A DNA stretch of 53,581 nt from a virus: the IMG/VR virus record IMGVR_UViG_3300032223_002826, positions 1 through 53,581 of that record. One strand, 5' to 3'. A model generated the notes under the pieces. The model had not been told where the DNA came from, did not search any database, and worked only from the letters and a program-made list of their open reading frames with translations. Below, piece after piece: positions 32,328-38,818 of the stretch. Within the stretch, counting starts at the first letter, position 1; every line of letters begins with the position of its first letter. Made by a program: the position numbers and the translations under genes.

Positions 32328-32882
32328 ATGACGGACACTGAAGTTCTACACCCTGAAGGGTGTAAGGTAGACGGCGCAACTTGTATCTCATGCAATGAGC
32401 ATGAGTGCGACACCTCTAGCACGGATTGGCAGTATGCCAATCGTCAAGAAGGTTGGCTCTGCTACTCCTGCTATTGCTCCGACACTGAACATGGTTCAGT
32501 GATCACGACGATTGAGCAGGACGGGACGGAGTCCCGTACGCTTATCGGGGATTATGTGGCGATGGACGCGGAGTTTGGCGACTTCGTGAATAGCGAGAAT
32601 GTGGTTCGCGAATACCATCGTACCGATGGTTGGCGAGGACACTACTGCACAACCCTAAAGGGTTGGACGGAAGTTGAGGATGGCGTTGCCCTTGCTGGCA
32701 TGCCGACTCCTGCTACTGATCTTGCAAGCAAGATCAAGGATGCACAAGAGGAGGGTTTCTTGCCTTGCAAGATTGCCATCATCTCCGATCCTACGAGCAA
32801 TGTGTTCTCGGTTGGCGTGTCCTTCTTCGTAGAAGAAGGCAATGAGGAAGTGTTTACCCAATGGGTAAAGGAGGTTGCATGA
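32328..32882 (+). CDS. Hypothetical 184-aa early protein with Cys motifs
   Basis: The ATG follows GGCAAGGAGGTACAAC, itself preceded by a hairpin (32301-32315). The N-terminal half carries CISCNEHEC and CYSCYC (zinc-binding candidates). The C-terminal half is alpha/beta (KIAIISDPTSNVFSVGVSFFVEEGNEEVF). No family recognised. This is the densest gene for inverted repeats: ten in 555 bases, at 32347-32364, 32387-32405, 32424-32442, 32483-32501, 32521-32537, 32614-32630, 32650-32665, 32718-32735, 32821-32839 and 32853-32869. Confidence 0.8.
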   Translation: MTDTEVLHPEGCKVDGATCISCNEHECDTSSTDWQYANRQEGWLCYSCYCSDTEHGSVITTIEQDGTESRTLIGDYVAMDAEFGDFVNSENVVREYHRTDGWRGHYCTTLKGWTEVEDGVALAGMPTPATDLASKIKDAQEEGFLPCKIAIISDPTSNVFSVGVSFFVEEGNEEVFTQWVKEVA

Positions 32883-33094
32883 GCAAGGTTTTGTGCCATC
32901 GTTGCAATAAAACGATCCGTAAGGATCGTGTCTTCATGCTGTTGTTCACCCCATTCCATAAGGAATGTGCCATGATCTTCGGCGGGATGATGATTATGGC
33001 AACTCCCGATCCTATAGATCGGGATATTCTTACCCGTATTGTGTACGGCGACAAAGTCGCCGACAACATCAAAAACAAGGAGGTGCAAGCATGA
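32879..33094 (+). CDS. Small zinc-knuckle protein
   Basis: The ATG overlaps the upstream TGA (ATGA). It encodes 71 aa: MSKVLCHRCNKTIRKDRVFM, then HKECAMIFGG, a C-x2-C plus H-x2-C arrangement fitting a zinc knuckle. Four perfect inverted repeats are present, including 32912-32929 (GTAA loop). Function unknown. Confidence 0.75.
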   Translation: MSKVLCHRCNKTIRKDRVFMLLFTPFHKECAMIFGGMMIMATPDPIDRDILTRIVYGDKVADNIKNKEVQA

Positions 33095-33354
33095 ATCGGA
33101 TCGCTATCATCATTCTGATGATTATGGCTGCTTTTGTTGGGTTCTTTTTGCCGCCATCAGCCGCCGTTGAGACGCTTCTCAACGGCGAACACTTCCGACA
33201 AAACTACCCTGATGGTAGTTTTATGGTTGGTGTTATCTACTACGACGAAGTCGTAGGGGATCGTTGCGCAATGGGAACAATGCACACCGCTGATGGCAAG
33301 GTTTACAACCTTGACAAGTGGTGCGGCGATGACCTACTCCCCGTTGGGGAGTAG
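33091..33354 (+). CDS. Secreted or membrane-anchored small protein
   Basis: The start overlaps the upstream stop (ATGA). It encodes 87 aa with an N-terminal hydrophobic segment (IAIIILMIMAAFVGFFL, residues 4-20) followed by PPSAAVETL, so it is either a signal peptide or a membrane anchor. The outer part has two Cys (DRCAMGTMH, DKWCGDD) that could form a disulphide. Inverted repeats lie at 33163-33186, 33201-33221, 33240-33256, 33297-33313 and 33334-33354, the last covering the stop. Possibly superinfection exclusion, by analogy only. Confidence 0.75.
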   Translation: MNRIAIIILMIMAAFVGFFLPPSAAVETLLNGEHFRQNYPDGSFMVGVIYYDEVVGDRCAMGTMHTADGKVYNLDKWCGDDLLPVGE

Positions 33355-33412
33355 CGCTTTGCTCACACCCCTGCCCTCTATGTGAGGGTAGGAGCGTGTG
33401 CAATCGCACATG

Positions 33413-33489
33413 GTGTATGTATATGCATACGCACATATACACATGGGCGCGCGTATACGCACGCGCTCGCTCGCGCACATATACGCGCG
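33413..33489. repeat. Alternating purine-pyrimidine tracts
   Basis: Perfect alternations occur at 33413-33445 (33 nt), 33447-33466 and 33473-33489, broken only by single steps. It is the third such tract in a gap between early transcripts. Nothing here looks coding. Confidence 0.75.
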
Positions 33490-33561
33490 GGAAAAAGTTG
33501 GAAAACCAACTAGCATGACGGCATAGGTTAGCGACGCGTAAGAAAAGCGACGCAGCCCAAT

Positions 33562-33605
33562 CCCCCTAAAGGGGGTTGACAACCAGTTTTTTGAGATGCT
33601 ATCAT
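33562..33605 (+). promoter_or_regulatory. Strong early promoter with abutting inverted repeat
   Basis: The inverted repeat CCCCCT-AA-AGGGGG (33562-33575) runs directly into TTGACA (33576-33581). After 18 bases comes TATCAT (33600-33605), close to consensus. It matches the arrangement at 28171 and 34524. It drives the gene at 33652. Confidence 0.8.
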
Positions 33606-33651
33606 GTATATAGGCGAGGGAAGTCCCCTTGGCAGATCGGGAGGTGCAAAC

Positions 33652-34074
33652 ATGAAGGTTCTGAAGGTATCGCTAAGCAACGAGGATGTTGCAGGCATTA
33701 TTCATACCGCCGTTGAGGGTGGTACGAACTACTGGGGCGAAGTGCGCGGCTACAAGTGGACGACTTGGTATGAACCAGACCCCGAAAAGTCGTACGACGA
33801 CGAGTATGGATCGTACAAGGCGGAGCGTGTCAAGGGTCTCCCCAAAGACTTTGTCTTTGTTGAGATTCGCGAGGATGAGGATCTTACTGATCCTGAACGC
33901 AAACCGAATACTTGGTTCCCTCTTACAAGGGAAGCGATTGAGCGAGGAGTTTGCATGGTTCTTGAGAACCATGGGCACCTTATCAACATTCGGGATGGCG
34001 AGATTGACACTGATGCCTACGGCGCCGATGCCATCGTTCAGATGGCAGTGTTCGGTGAACTCGTCTATGGGTGA
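33652..34074 (+). CDS. Hypothetical 140-aa early protein
   Basis: The ATG at 33652 follows GGGAGGTGCAAAC. The protein has LSNEDVAGIIHTAVEGGTNYWGEVRGYKW and VCMVLENHGHLINIRDGEIDTDAYGADAIVQMAVFGELVYG. A segment of the form NYW near the N-terminus with a C-terminal DADAIVQ-like part is common in small phage proteins of unknown role, and I have seen similar sequences without function. Inverted repeat 33954-33973 has 8-bp arms CATGGTTC. Confidence 0.8.
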   Translation: MKVLKVSLSNEDVAGIIHTAVEGGTNYWGEVRGYKWTTWYEPDPEKSYDDEYGSYKAERVKGLPKDFVFVEIREDEDLTDPERKPNTWFPLTREAIERGVCMVLENHGHLINIRDGEIDTDAYGADAIVQMAVFGELVYG

Positions 34075-34243
34075 GCGATGGGAGCAGCGAGCGGCGGCGC
34101 GAGATGCCAAGCGCCGTCGCCGCAACAATCCGATGGACACCTTCTATCAGAAGGTATGGCACGATATTGATCGGCTACGAGCCGATCGCAACAAGGAGGT
34201 GCGACATGATCGTAAGGGCACACGCTCGTCAACGACTCGCTGA
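34067..34243 (+). CDS. Small basic protein
   Basis: This 58-aa protein overlaps the upstream stop by eight bases and the next gene by 38. It is rich in Arg (RAAARDAKRRRRNN), with WHDIDRLRADRNK. No recognisable family. The overlaps on both sides and a tightly packed operon support it; the ribosome site is weak. Confidence 0.5.
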   Translation: MGERWEQRAAARDAKRRRRNNPMDTFYQKVWHDIDRLRADRNKEVRHDRKGTRSSTTR

Positions 34244-34514
34244 GCGTCTATCTGCTGCAGAGCAGCAGCAGGCTATCAGTCATGCTGCTCAGATCGCCCC
34301 TTCCGTAAGGAAGGGAGATGGAGTGGCAGCCGTGCTTCTCCGACTGGAGAAGCGACGCAACAATGGCAAGCGCTCCGTTTCTAACGGAGACATGGTTGTC
34401 GGCATCATTCGGGATGGCGAACTTATCACCATCATGATGCGCCGCGCTAGTCAGGTATTGGACGCAGCGACGCTACGCGTTCAGCAAGTGGTTGATGCAA
34501 CATTGGCGGCATGA
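34206..34514 (+). CDS. DUF4258-like small protein
   Basis: The ATG follows AAGGAGGTGCGAC. It encodes 102 aa: IVRAHARQRLAERLSAAEQQQ, then VGIIRDGELITIMMRR. A conserved HARxRLxER start and a final ITxMxRR strand resemble the DUF4258/BECR (RelE-like) group, but the toxin identity is uncertain. No antitoxin partner is obvious, so I do not call a toxin-antitoxin pair. An inverted repeat at 34298-34315 has a GTAA loop. Confidence 0.65.
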   Translation: MIVRAHARQRLAERLSAAEQQQAISHAAQIAPSVRKGDGVAAVLLRLEKRRNNGKRSVSNGDMVVGIIRDGELITIMMRRASQVLDAATLRVQQVVDATLAA

Positions 34515-34523
34515 AAACCAATC

Positions 34524-34567
34524 CCCCACAAGGGGGGTTGACAAGCCGAAAAACGGCAGGTTATCAT
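34524..34567 (+). promoter_or_regulatory. Strong early promoter with abutting inverted repeat
   Basis: An inverted repeat CCCCC-ACAA-GGGGGG leads directly into TTGACA (34538-34543). After 18 bases TATCAT (34562-34567) follows. Transcription would start near 34575. Confidence 0.8.
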
Positions 34568-34574
34568 GTATATA

Positions 34575-34905
34575 CACGAGACGGCTTCATCGGCTGTCTC
34601 GGATCGGCTCGGTACCAACAGGTTCCTAGGACTGCTGTTGGACTGAGCACGGGGTGAGATTGGACGAGCGAGCGATCCGCAGCCCTAAGTGCGGAAGAGA
34701 GGCATGGCAGAGCGATGGCAACTAGGACAGACGCTGTAAGTCTGGGAGTTGTAGGTGGTTCGGTTGTAGCCGACGGGCATGACAACCGAGCAGCCAACGA
34801 GCGGCGTATCGCTACCGACGGGTGGCGATGCGTTGCTCGGATCGTGGCGGAAGGGTGCATACGAAAGTTCAGCCCCTTCCGCCACCATTGTTTGGAAAAC
34901 AAAAG
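34575..34905 (+). ncRNA. Candidate structured leader or non-coding RNA, ~330 nt
   Basis: This 330-nt stretch between a strong promoter and the next start (34919) has no gene. It contains several substantial stems: arms CGAGAC/GTCTCG near 34577-34601; CCAACAG/CTGTTGG near 34615-34641; an 11-bp stem GTATCGCTACC pairing across GACG near 34806-34831; and a perfect 12-bp stem GTGGCGGAAGGG (near 34846) with an 18-nt loop just before the next ribosome site. It may be a riboregulator, a long 5' leader, or a processed RNA. It does not look like tRNA. Confidence 0.45.
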
Positions 34906-34918
34906 TAGGAGGTGCAAC

Positions 34919-35197
34919 ATGGGGTACGCAACGGCAATCGGCATAGCCGATAGTGGATTGGATTTGGATGTTCAGTTGCAGTGGCATTTCACGAGCAACT
35001 GCTACCCGCCTATTCCGCTCGGAATGATTGAGCCAGCAAAGGCAGCCATTGCGCTTGCGCAAAGTGGCGAGTCGGACAAGATGGTAGCGATGCCAGAAGG
35101 CGTTGAGCACCGAAAGTATGGGACGCAGGTTCCTGCATGGGTGCTCATTCATTCGCTGCACTTGGAAGCATTCGCAGACGCAAGCGAGGAGGAGTAA
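34919..35197 (+). CDS. Hypothetical 92-aa early protein
   Basis: The ATG follows AAGTAGGAGGTGCAAC. The protein begins MGYATAIGIADSGLDLDVQLQWHF and continues NCYPPIPLGMIEPAKAAIALAQSGE. Similar short NCYPP-containing proteins occur in phages without known function. Perfect small palindromes (ATCGGC/GCCGAT, TTGCGC/GCGCAA) persist. The frame further upstream lies in the structured leader and has no start signal. Confidence 0.75.
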   Translation: MGYATAIGIADSGLDLDVQLQWHFTSNCYPPIPLGMIEPAKAAIALAQSGESDKMVAMPEGVEHRKYGTQVPAWVLIHSLHLEAFADASEEE

Positions 35198-35199
35198 GC

Positions 35200-35469
35200 A
35201 TGTATAAGCATATTGGTTGCAACAGGAACATTGGCGTTGGCTTGACAGCCAAAGCGATTGTCAACCTAACGACAACCTCATATGACAAGGAAAAGTTCTG
35301 GCTTGAAGAGCCAGAAGGCATGAGCGAAGATCTCGTAGAGATCATTGGTATTTATTGCTATGAGTGCAACGAAACAATCAAGGAGATTGAACCCGTTGAC
35401 CTTCAGACCTTTGAGAGCGAGATGTCCATTGGCGCGCATAACGATGTGCTAACATGGGACGCCGACTAG
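35200..35469 (+). CDS. Small zinc-knuckle protein
   Basis: The ATG is two bases after the preceding stop, with GAGGAGTAAGC. It encodes 89 aa: MYKHIGCNRNIGVGLTAKA, then IIGIYCYECNETIKEIEP, a CxxC knuckle in a small alpha/beta protein. Inverted repeats CTGGCT/AGCCAG, GATCTC/GAGATC and TTGGCT/AGCCAA are present. A palindrome over the stop (ACGCCGACTAGTCGGCGT) then TTTT resembles a terminator. Confidence 0.75.
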   Translation: MYKHIGCNRNIGVGLTAKAIVNLTTTSYDKEKFWLEEPEGMSEDLVEIIGIYCYECNETIKEIEPVDLQTFESEMSIGAHNDVLTWDAD

Positions 35470-35481
35470 TCGGCGTTTTGC

Positions 35482-35510
35482 TTGACAAGGTTTTTGGCAG
35501 ACTGTATCAT
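35482..35510 (+). promoter_or_regulatory. Strong early promoter
   Basis: TTGACA (35482-35487), 17 bases, TATCAT (35505-35510). It follows directly after the palindrome at the end of the previous gene. It drives the DUF4241-like gene at 35555. Confidence 0.8.
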
Positions 35511-35554
35511 ATAGGTATGCGAGGGACAATCTCTCGCCAAGTAGGAGGTGCAAC

Positions 35555-35911
35555 ATGGATCGGAAGAATGGTCGCTATCGGGTTGGTAGCGTTGGAGTTG
35601 ATGCAGGTATGGTCATGGTCGGAGACCCTTGCTACCTAGACAAGTTCACAGATCACGACTTTGACGACGCAAAGGTAGAGGCGCAAAAGGCGAATGGCAA
35701 GTACGAATACTCGTACAGCGGCGCTTGCGCCGCAACGCTATCGGACAATAGCGCAGGTGAGTTGGGTAATGCTGATGCCGTTGCGGTAAGCAGTGGGTAC
35801 GGCGACGGGGTTTACCCCGTCTTCGCAACTTACAATCATGATGGTCGTATCGTCAAGTTGGAAGTCATCTTTGATGGCGACCATGGCGACGAAGACAGCG
35901 ACGAAAAGTAA
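35555..35911 (+). CDS. DUF4241-like protein
   Basis: The ATG follows AAGTAGGAGGTGCAAC. It encodes 118 aa. VGSVGVDAGMVMVGDPCYLDKF and VAVSSGYGDGVYPVFATYNHDGRIVKLEVIF match the pattern of DUF4241-type proteins, common in phages and bacteria, function unknown. Inverted repeats: arms GCGGCGC and GACGGGG. The C-terminus is strongly acidic (DGDHGDEDSDEK). Confidence 0.75.
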   Translation: MDRKNGRYRVGSVGVDAGMVMVGDPCYLDKFTDHDFDDAKVEAQKANGKYEYSYSGACAATLSDNSAGELGNADAVAVSSGYGDGVYPVFATYNHDGRIVKLEVIFDGDHGDEDSDEK

Positions 35912-35925
35912 GCAGGAGGTGCAAC

Positions 35926-36249
35926 ATGGCTAACCCAGAAGACGCAGACTACACGCCGTGCCAGAAGTGCGGCAATGAGTGGGCTGAAACACTCCATCAG
36001 GAGTGTGGCATCGTTTGTGAAGAGTGCTACAACGCATGGAAGGAGCCAGACATGGGAACAACCTATAGGGTTGTGCGAATGTACTTTGAGGATCACCCTC
36101 GCAAGGTGATTGTTGCTGGCAAGACGCTGGAGGAGGTTCAGCGCTGGTGCAGCGACCCAGACACGAGCAGCAGCACGACAACGAGCGAAGCAGGAAAAGC
36201 CCATACTGAAAAGTATGGGGCATGGTTTGACGGATACGAGGAGGAATAG
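35926..36249 (+). CDS. Conserved small phage protein with zinc knuckle N-terminus
   Basis: The ATG follows AGCAGGAGGTGCAAC. It encodes 107 aa in two parts. Residues 1-45 carry CQKCGNEWAETLHQECGIVCEECY, a zinc ribbon. Residues 46-107 match a widespread small phage family: YRVVRMYFEDHPRKVI, TLEEVQRWCSDPDTSSST, AWFDGYEEE. That C-terminal half also occurs as a stand-alone protein in many phages, function unknown. Inverted repeat 36200-36219 has a GAAA loop. Confidence 0.8.
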   Translation: MANPEDADYTPCQKCGNEWAETLHQECGIVCEECYNAWKEPDMGTTYRVVRMYFEDHPRKVIVAGKTLEEVQRWCSDPDTSSSTTTSEAGKAHTEKYGAWFDGYEEE

Positions 36250-36251
36250 GA

Positions 36252-36542
36252 ATGTCGGCGGATATCAATCAAAAACGCTTCCTTGTGAAGTATCACACAA
36301 TGGTTGTCAAGCATCTGCTCGTTTGGGCGGATGACGAAAGCGATGCAGAGGGGCGCCTCATGACCACGGATTCGGAGTTGTTTTTCTCCCCTTCTGGGGA
36401 GGAAGATCTTCGTGCCCTTGGCATTGAGGTGCTCGGCGACGAACCCGCTGGTCATGGGTACGCAGAAGCGATATCCCTTGGCGAGGTTGACGAAAAAAAG
36501 TCAGTTGACAGCAATACGATTGTGGTCAAGGAGGGCGAGTGA
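36252..36542 (+). CDS. Hypothetical 96-aa early protein
   Basis: The ATG lies two bases after the previous stop with GAGGAGGAATAGGA. The sequence runs FLVKYHTMVVKHLLVWADDESDAEGRLMTTDSELFFSPSGEEDL, an alpha/beta protein, acidic at the end. No recognised family. The palindrome CTCCCC/GGGGAG lies in frame. The next gene starts within its stop (GTGA). Confidence 0.75.
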   Translation: MSADINQKRFLVKYHTMVVKHLLVWADDESDAEGRLMTTDSELFFSPSGEEDLRALGIEVLGDEPAGHGYAEAISLGEVDEKKSVDSNTIVVKEGE

Positions 36543-36787
36543 ACAGGCTCACATTGGACGGACAGAACAGCGTGCAGGTCATGGGCTTCACAGCCCATGA
36601 TGTGCAGGAACTTGCATACGAGGCAGGCTATGAGATCAGCCGCGAAGAAGCGAACGCGTTTCTTGCGCAGCATTCCATAAAGTTTCGCAACAAGATGGTG
36701 GAGTTCGGCAACGAACTCCTTGAGCAGATGATGTTTGGCGGCGAGCCGAACGATTTGACAGCAGCAAAGCAGGCTGCTAATATGTAG
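36539..36787 (+). CDS. Hypothetical 82-aa early protein
   Basis: A GTG start overlaps the upstream TGA and follows AAGGAGGGCGA. The protein is helical: FTAHDVQELAYEAGYEISREEANAFLAQHSIKFRNKMVEFGNELL. It may be a small DNA-binding protein, but no helix-turn-helix is certain. A palindrome with 8-bp arms CATGGGCT occurs. The last 33 bases contain a promoter (36755-36783). Confidence 0.7.
   Translation: MNRLTLDGQNSVQVMGFTAHDVQELAYEAGYEISREEANAFLAQHSIKFRNKMVEFGNELLEQMMFGGEPNDLTAAKQAANM
36755..36783 (+). promoter_or_regulatory. Early promoter within end of 36539 gene
   Basis: TTGACA (36755-36760), 17 bases, TAATAT (36778-36783). It overlaps the end of the preceding gene and drives the gene at 36827. 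Confidence 0.75.
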
Positions 36788-36826
36788 GTATCATGCATTT
36801 GCATGAGTAAGCATAGGAGGTGTGTT

Positions 36827-37300
36827 ATGGCAGGCGAATGGAAGAATATCCACGATGAGTCGCCACGGGGCGATATTACGATTTCGGTGCTTGCGACAAC
36901 CGTGGATGAGGATGAGTCGGACTACTGGTCAAACAACTACAATGTGTTGTTTGAGCGCAACTATCAGGGGATTGTATACTCGTACCATCTTACGATGGAG
37001 GATGCAATCAAGAACGAGCGCCCAGTGTTTGAGCAGTGCTATTACTATGACCTCTGGCTCTACGAGGGAGAGCCTTCGGCTAACATCGGCAGCAATCGCA
37101 ACAAGTATCTTGATGCGATTCATAAGTGCGGTGTTGAAGATGGCAACCCTAAGTCCTACGGACTTATCTCGCACGATTGCAAGGATTGCGCCTTGGCAAT
37201 CTGGTGGGAAGAGTACCAAGACGGCAATGCATCCTATGAGGATGCAGAAAAGTATATGGACGAGCATAAGTATGCTCTTCTCAAGGAGGTGCAATCATGA
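36827..37300 (+). CDS. Hypothetical 157-aa early protein
   Basis: The ATG follows ATAGGAGGTGTGTT. It has ISVLATTVDEDESDYWSNNYNVLFERNYQG, aromatic-rich YYYDLWLYEG, and SHDCKDCALAIWWEEY, so a possible zinc or redox CxxC. No family recognised. Inverted repeats: arms CAAACAAC, GGCTCT, AAGTCC, GCATCC. It overlaps the next gene by four bases. Confidence 0.75.
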   Translation: MAGEWKNIHDESPRGDITISVLATTVDEDESDYWSNNYNVLFERNYQGIVYSYHLTMEDAIKNERPVFEQCYYYDLWLYEGEPSANIGSNRNKYLDAIHKCGVEDGNPKSYGLISHDCKDCALAIWWEEYQDGNASYEDAEKYMDEHKYALLKEVQS

Positions 37301-37554
37301 CGATCCTAACGAACGAACAGGTTCAGCGACGGTCTGAGCAGTTAGCGCTCGGCTTTGCGCTCACGGATTGGGGAGACCTAACCTATGAGCAGGCAATCAG
37401 CGCATTGGAAGCCGCAGGCAATGACAGTTTTGCGTTTCCCGATCCGATTGTGCCATGGGAGGCATTTGAGCATTGGAGCCCGCAATCGGTAGCCAACGAG
37501 ATTGATGGCATGCGAGCCGCAATCTATCTGGCTTTCAGCCAAGAAGAGGCGTAG
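37297..37554 (+). CDS. Hypothetical 85-aa early protein
   Basis: The start overlaps the previous stop (ATGA) after AAGGAGGTGCAATC. It is a small helical acidic protein (LTNEQVQRRSEQLALGFALTDWGDLTYEQAISALEAAG). Unrecognised. Confidence 0.7.
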   Translation: MTILTNEQVQRRSEQLALGFALTDWGDLTYEQAISALEAAGNDSFAFPDPIVPWEAFEHWSPQSVANEIDGMRAAIYLAFSQEEA

Positions 37555-37555
37555 C

Positions 37556-37729
37556 ATGAGTGGCAAGAAAACTGAGTGGGCGGAGCAACCAGATGAGCCG
37601 CGATGTCCGAACAACACGCGACATGGCGAACTTGTGCCGCACGAAAAGGGCGGATATGTTTGCCGCGATTGTGAGTCTGCCCACACCAAGCGCTCTCGTG
37701 TAGCGTATCGCTTCTCCGTGCCTAGGTAG
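37556..37729 (+). CDS. Small zinc-ribbon protein
   Basis: This 57-aa protein starts one base after the previous stop. It carries CPNNTRHGELVPHEKGG and CRDCESAH, with a basic C-terminus (TKRSRVAYRFSVPR). Function unknown. It is the last gene before a GC-rich intergenic stretch. Confidence 0.65.
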   Translation: MSGKKTEWAEQPDEPRCPNNTRHGELVPHEKGGYVCRDCESAHTKRSRVAYRFSVPR

Positions 37730-37872
37730 GCACTCGCCCCCTCGCGGGGGCGGATCGCGTGGTGCGCGGGCACTTCCCGCACCACGCATAACGCATGCAC
37801 TCGCGCGCGTTATATTTCTTCAATCAAACGCCTCCGCTGCAAAAGTAGCGACGCGGTGTTTTGCCATGCGGT
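37730..37872. other. Intergenic hairpins
   Basis: Two strong stems follow the zinc-ribbon gene: a 7-bp stem (arms CGCCCCC) with loop TCGC, and a 10-bp stem (arms GCGTGGTGCG) around an 11-nt loop. They probably end or stabilise the upstream transcript before the ArdC promoter. Confidence 0.55.
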
Positions 37873-37902
37873 TTGACAGGGTTGGAGTTGGGGTGCTAAT
37901 AT
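37873..37902 (+). promoter_or_regulatory. Promoter for ardC-like gene
   Basis: TTGACA (37873-37878), 18 bases, TAATAT (37897-37902). Confidence 0.75.
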
Positions 37903-37945
37903 GTATGAGTAGGTGCTTACCTACGCAAGAGAAGGAGGTGCTCAG

Positions 37946-38818
37946 ATGAGCAACAAGGTTTACGAGGTGATCGCCGAAAGCATCACCAATGCACTGGACA
38001 AAGGCGTCGTGCCATGGCGCAAGCCGTGGAACGCGGAGCAGATGACGCCACGCAACATGAAGGGCGTGCCGTATCGTGGCATCAATGTGTGGTTGCTCAT
38101 GCTGCAGGGTCATGGTAGCCCGTATTGGGCAACCTACAAGCAGGTCAACGAGGCTGGCGGCACGATTGTGGCAGGCGCAGAAGGTACGCCTATTGTGTTC
38201 TGGTCGCGCTACGAGGTTGAAGACGAGAATGCAGGCGGCGAAAAAACCGTCAAGAGCATCCCTGTGATTCGCTACTACAAGGTGTTCAATCAGTCGCAGA
38301 TCAAGGGCATTGAGTTCCCTCCGCTGCCTACGGTAGGCAAGAGCGAGTTCTCGCCGATTGAGGCTGCAGAGCGTGTGATTTCATCTATGCCAAAGCGCCC
38401 AGACATTAGCGATAATGGTGGAGCCAAGGCGTATTATGTCCCCTCGCAGGATAGTATTCACATGCCAAGCAAGGATACCTTTGAGAGCGCAAATGGGTAT
38501 TATGCGACGCTCTTCCACGAGATGGCGCATAGCACTGGGCATTCGTCTCGCCTCGCTCGCAAGAGCGTTGATGAAGCGGCGCCATTCGGTAGCGACATCT
38601 ACGCTCAGGAAGAGTTGATTGCTGAGTTTGCTTCGGCGTTCCTCTGCGGAGAGACTGGCATCTCGCCGTCGGTGATTGAGAACGCTGCAGCATATATTGC
38701 TGGCTGGAAGCGAGCGATCAAGGACGACACCCGTGCCGTGATCTCCGCAGCAAGCAAGGCGCAGAAGGCGGCTGACTACATCCTCGGACGGGAGGATGCA
38801 GTTGCCAAGGCAGCGTAG
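37946..38818 (+). CDS. ArdC-like antirestriction protein
   Basis: The ATG at 37946 follows GAAGGAGGTGCTCAG. It encodes 290 aa. The N-terminal domain (residues 1-110) has VVPWRKPWN, YRGINVWLL, YWATYKQVNEAGG and FWSRYE, the ssDNA-binding domain of the ArdC/TraC family. The C-terminal zincin domain has FHEMAHSTGHSSRL with HExxH at 191-195 and the downstream EELIAEFASAFLC. Family members protect incoming DNA against restriction. The gene has its own promoter and lies in the early block, consistent with rapid expression after injection. Confidence 0.88.
   Translation: MSNKVYEVIAESITNALDKGVVPWRKPWNAEQMTPRNMKGVPYRGINVWLLMLQGHGSPYWATYKQVNEAGGTIVAGAEGTPIVFWSRYEVEDENAGGEKTVKSIPVIRYYKVFNQSQIKGIEFPPLPTVGKSEFSPIEAAERVISSMPKRPDISDNGGAKAYYVPSQDSIHMPSKDTFESANGYYATLFHEMAHSTGHSSRLARKSVDEAAPFGSDIYAQEELIAEFASAFLCGETGISPSVIENAAAYIAGWKRAIKDDTRAVISAASKAQKAADYILGREDAVAKAA

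Noticed and set aside
28277-33354. Mobile palindromic elements inserted in genes
   Set aside because: The repeats share no common sequence, length or flanking duplication, so insertion of one element family cannot explain them.
34206-34514. RelE-like toxin of a toxin-antitoxin pair
   Set aside because: Only the HARxRLxER start and final strand fit; no antitoxin-like partner is adjacent.
34575-34905. tRNA gene or tRNA-like element
   Set aside because: No CCA-adjacent acceptor stem or T-loop consensus could be found here; no tRNA was seen elsewhere in the window.
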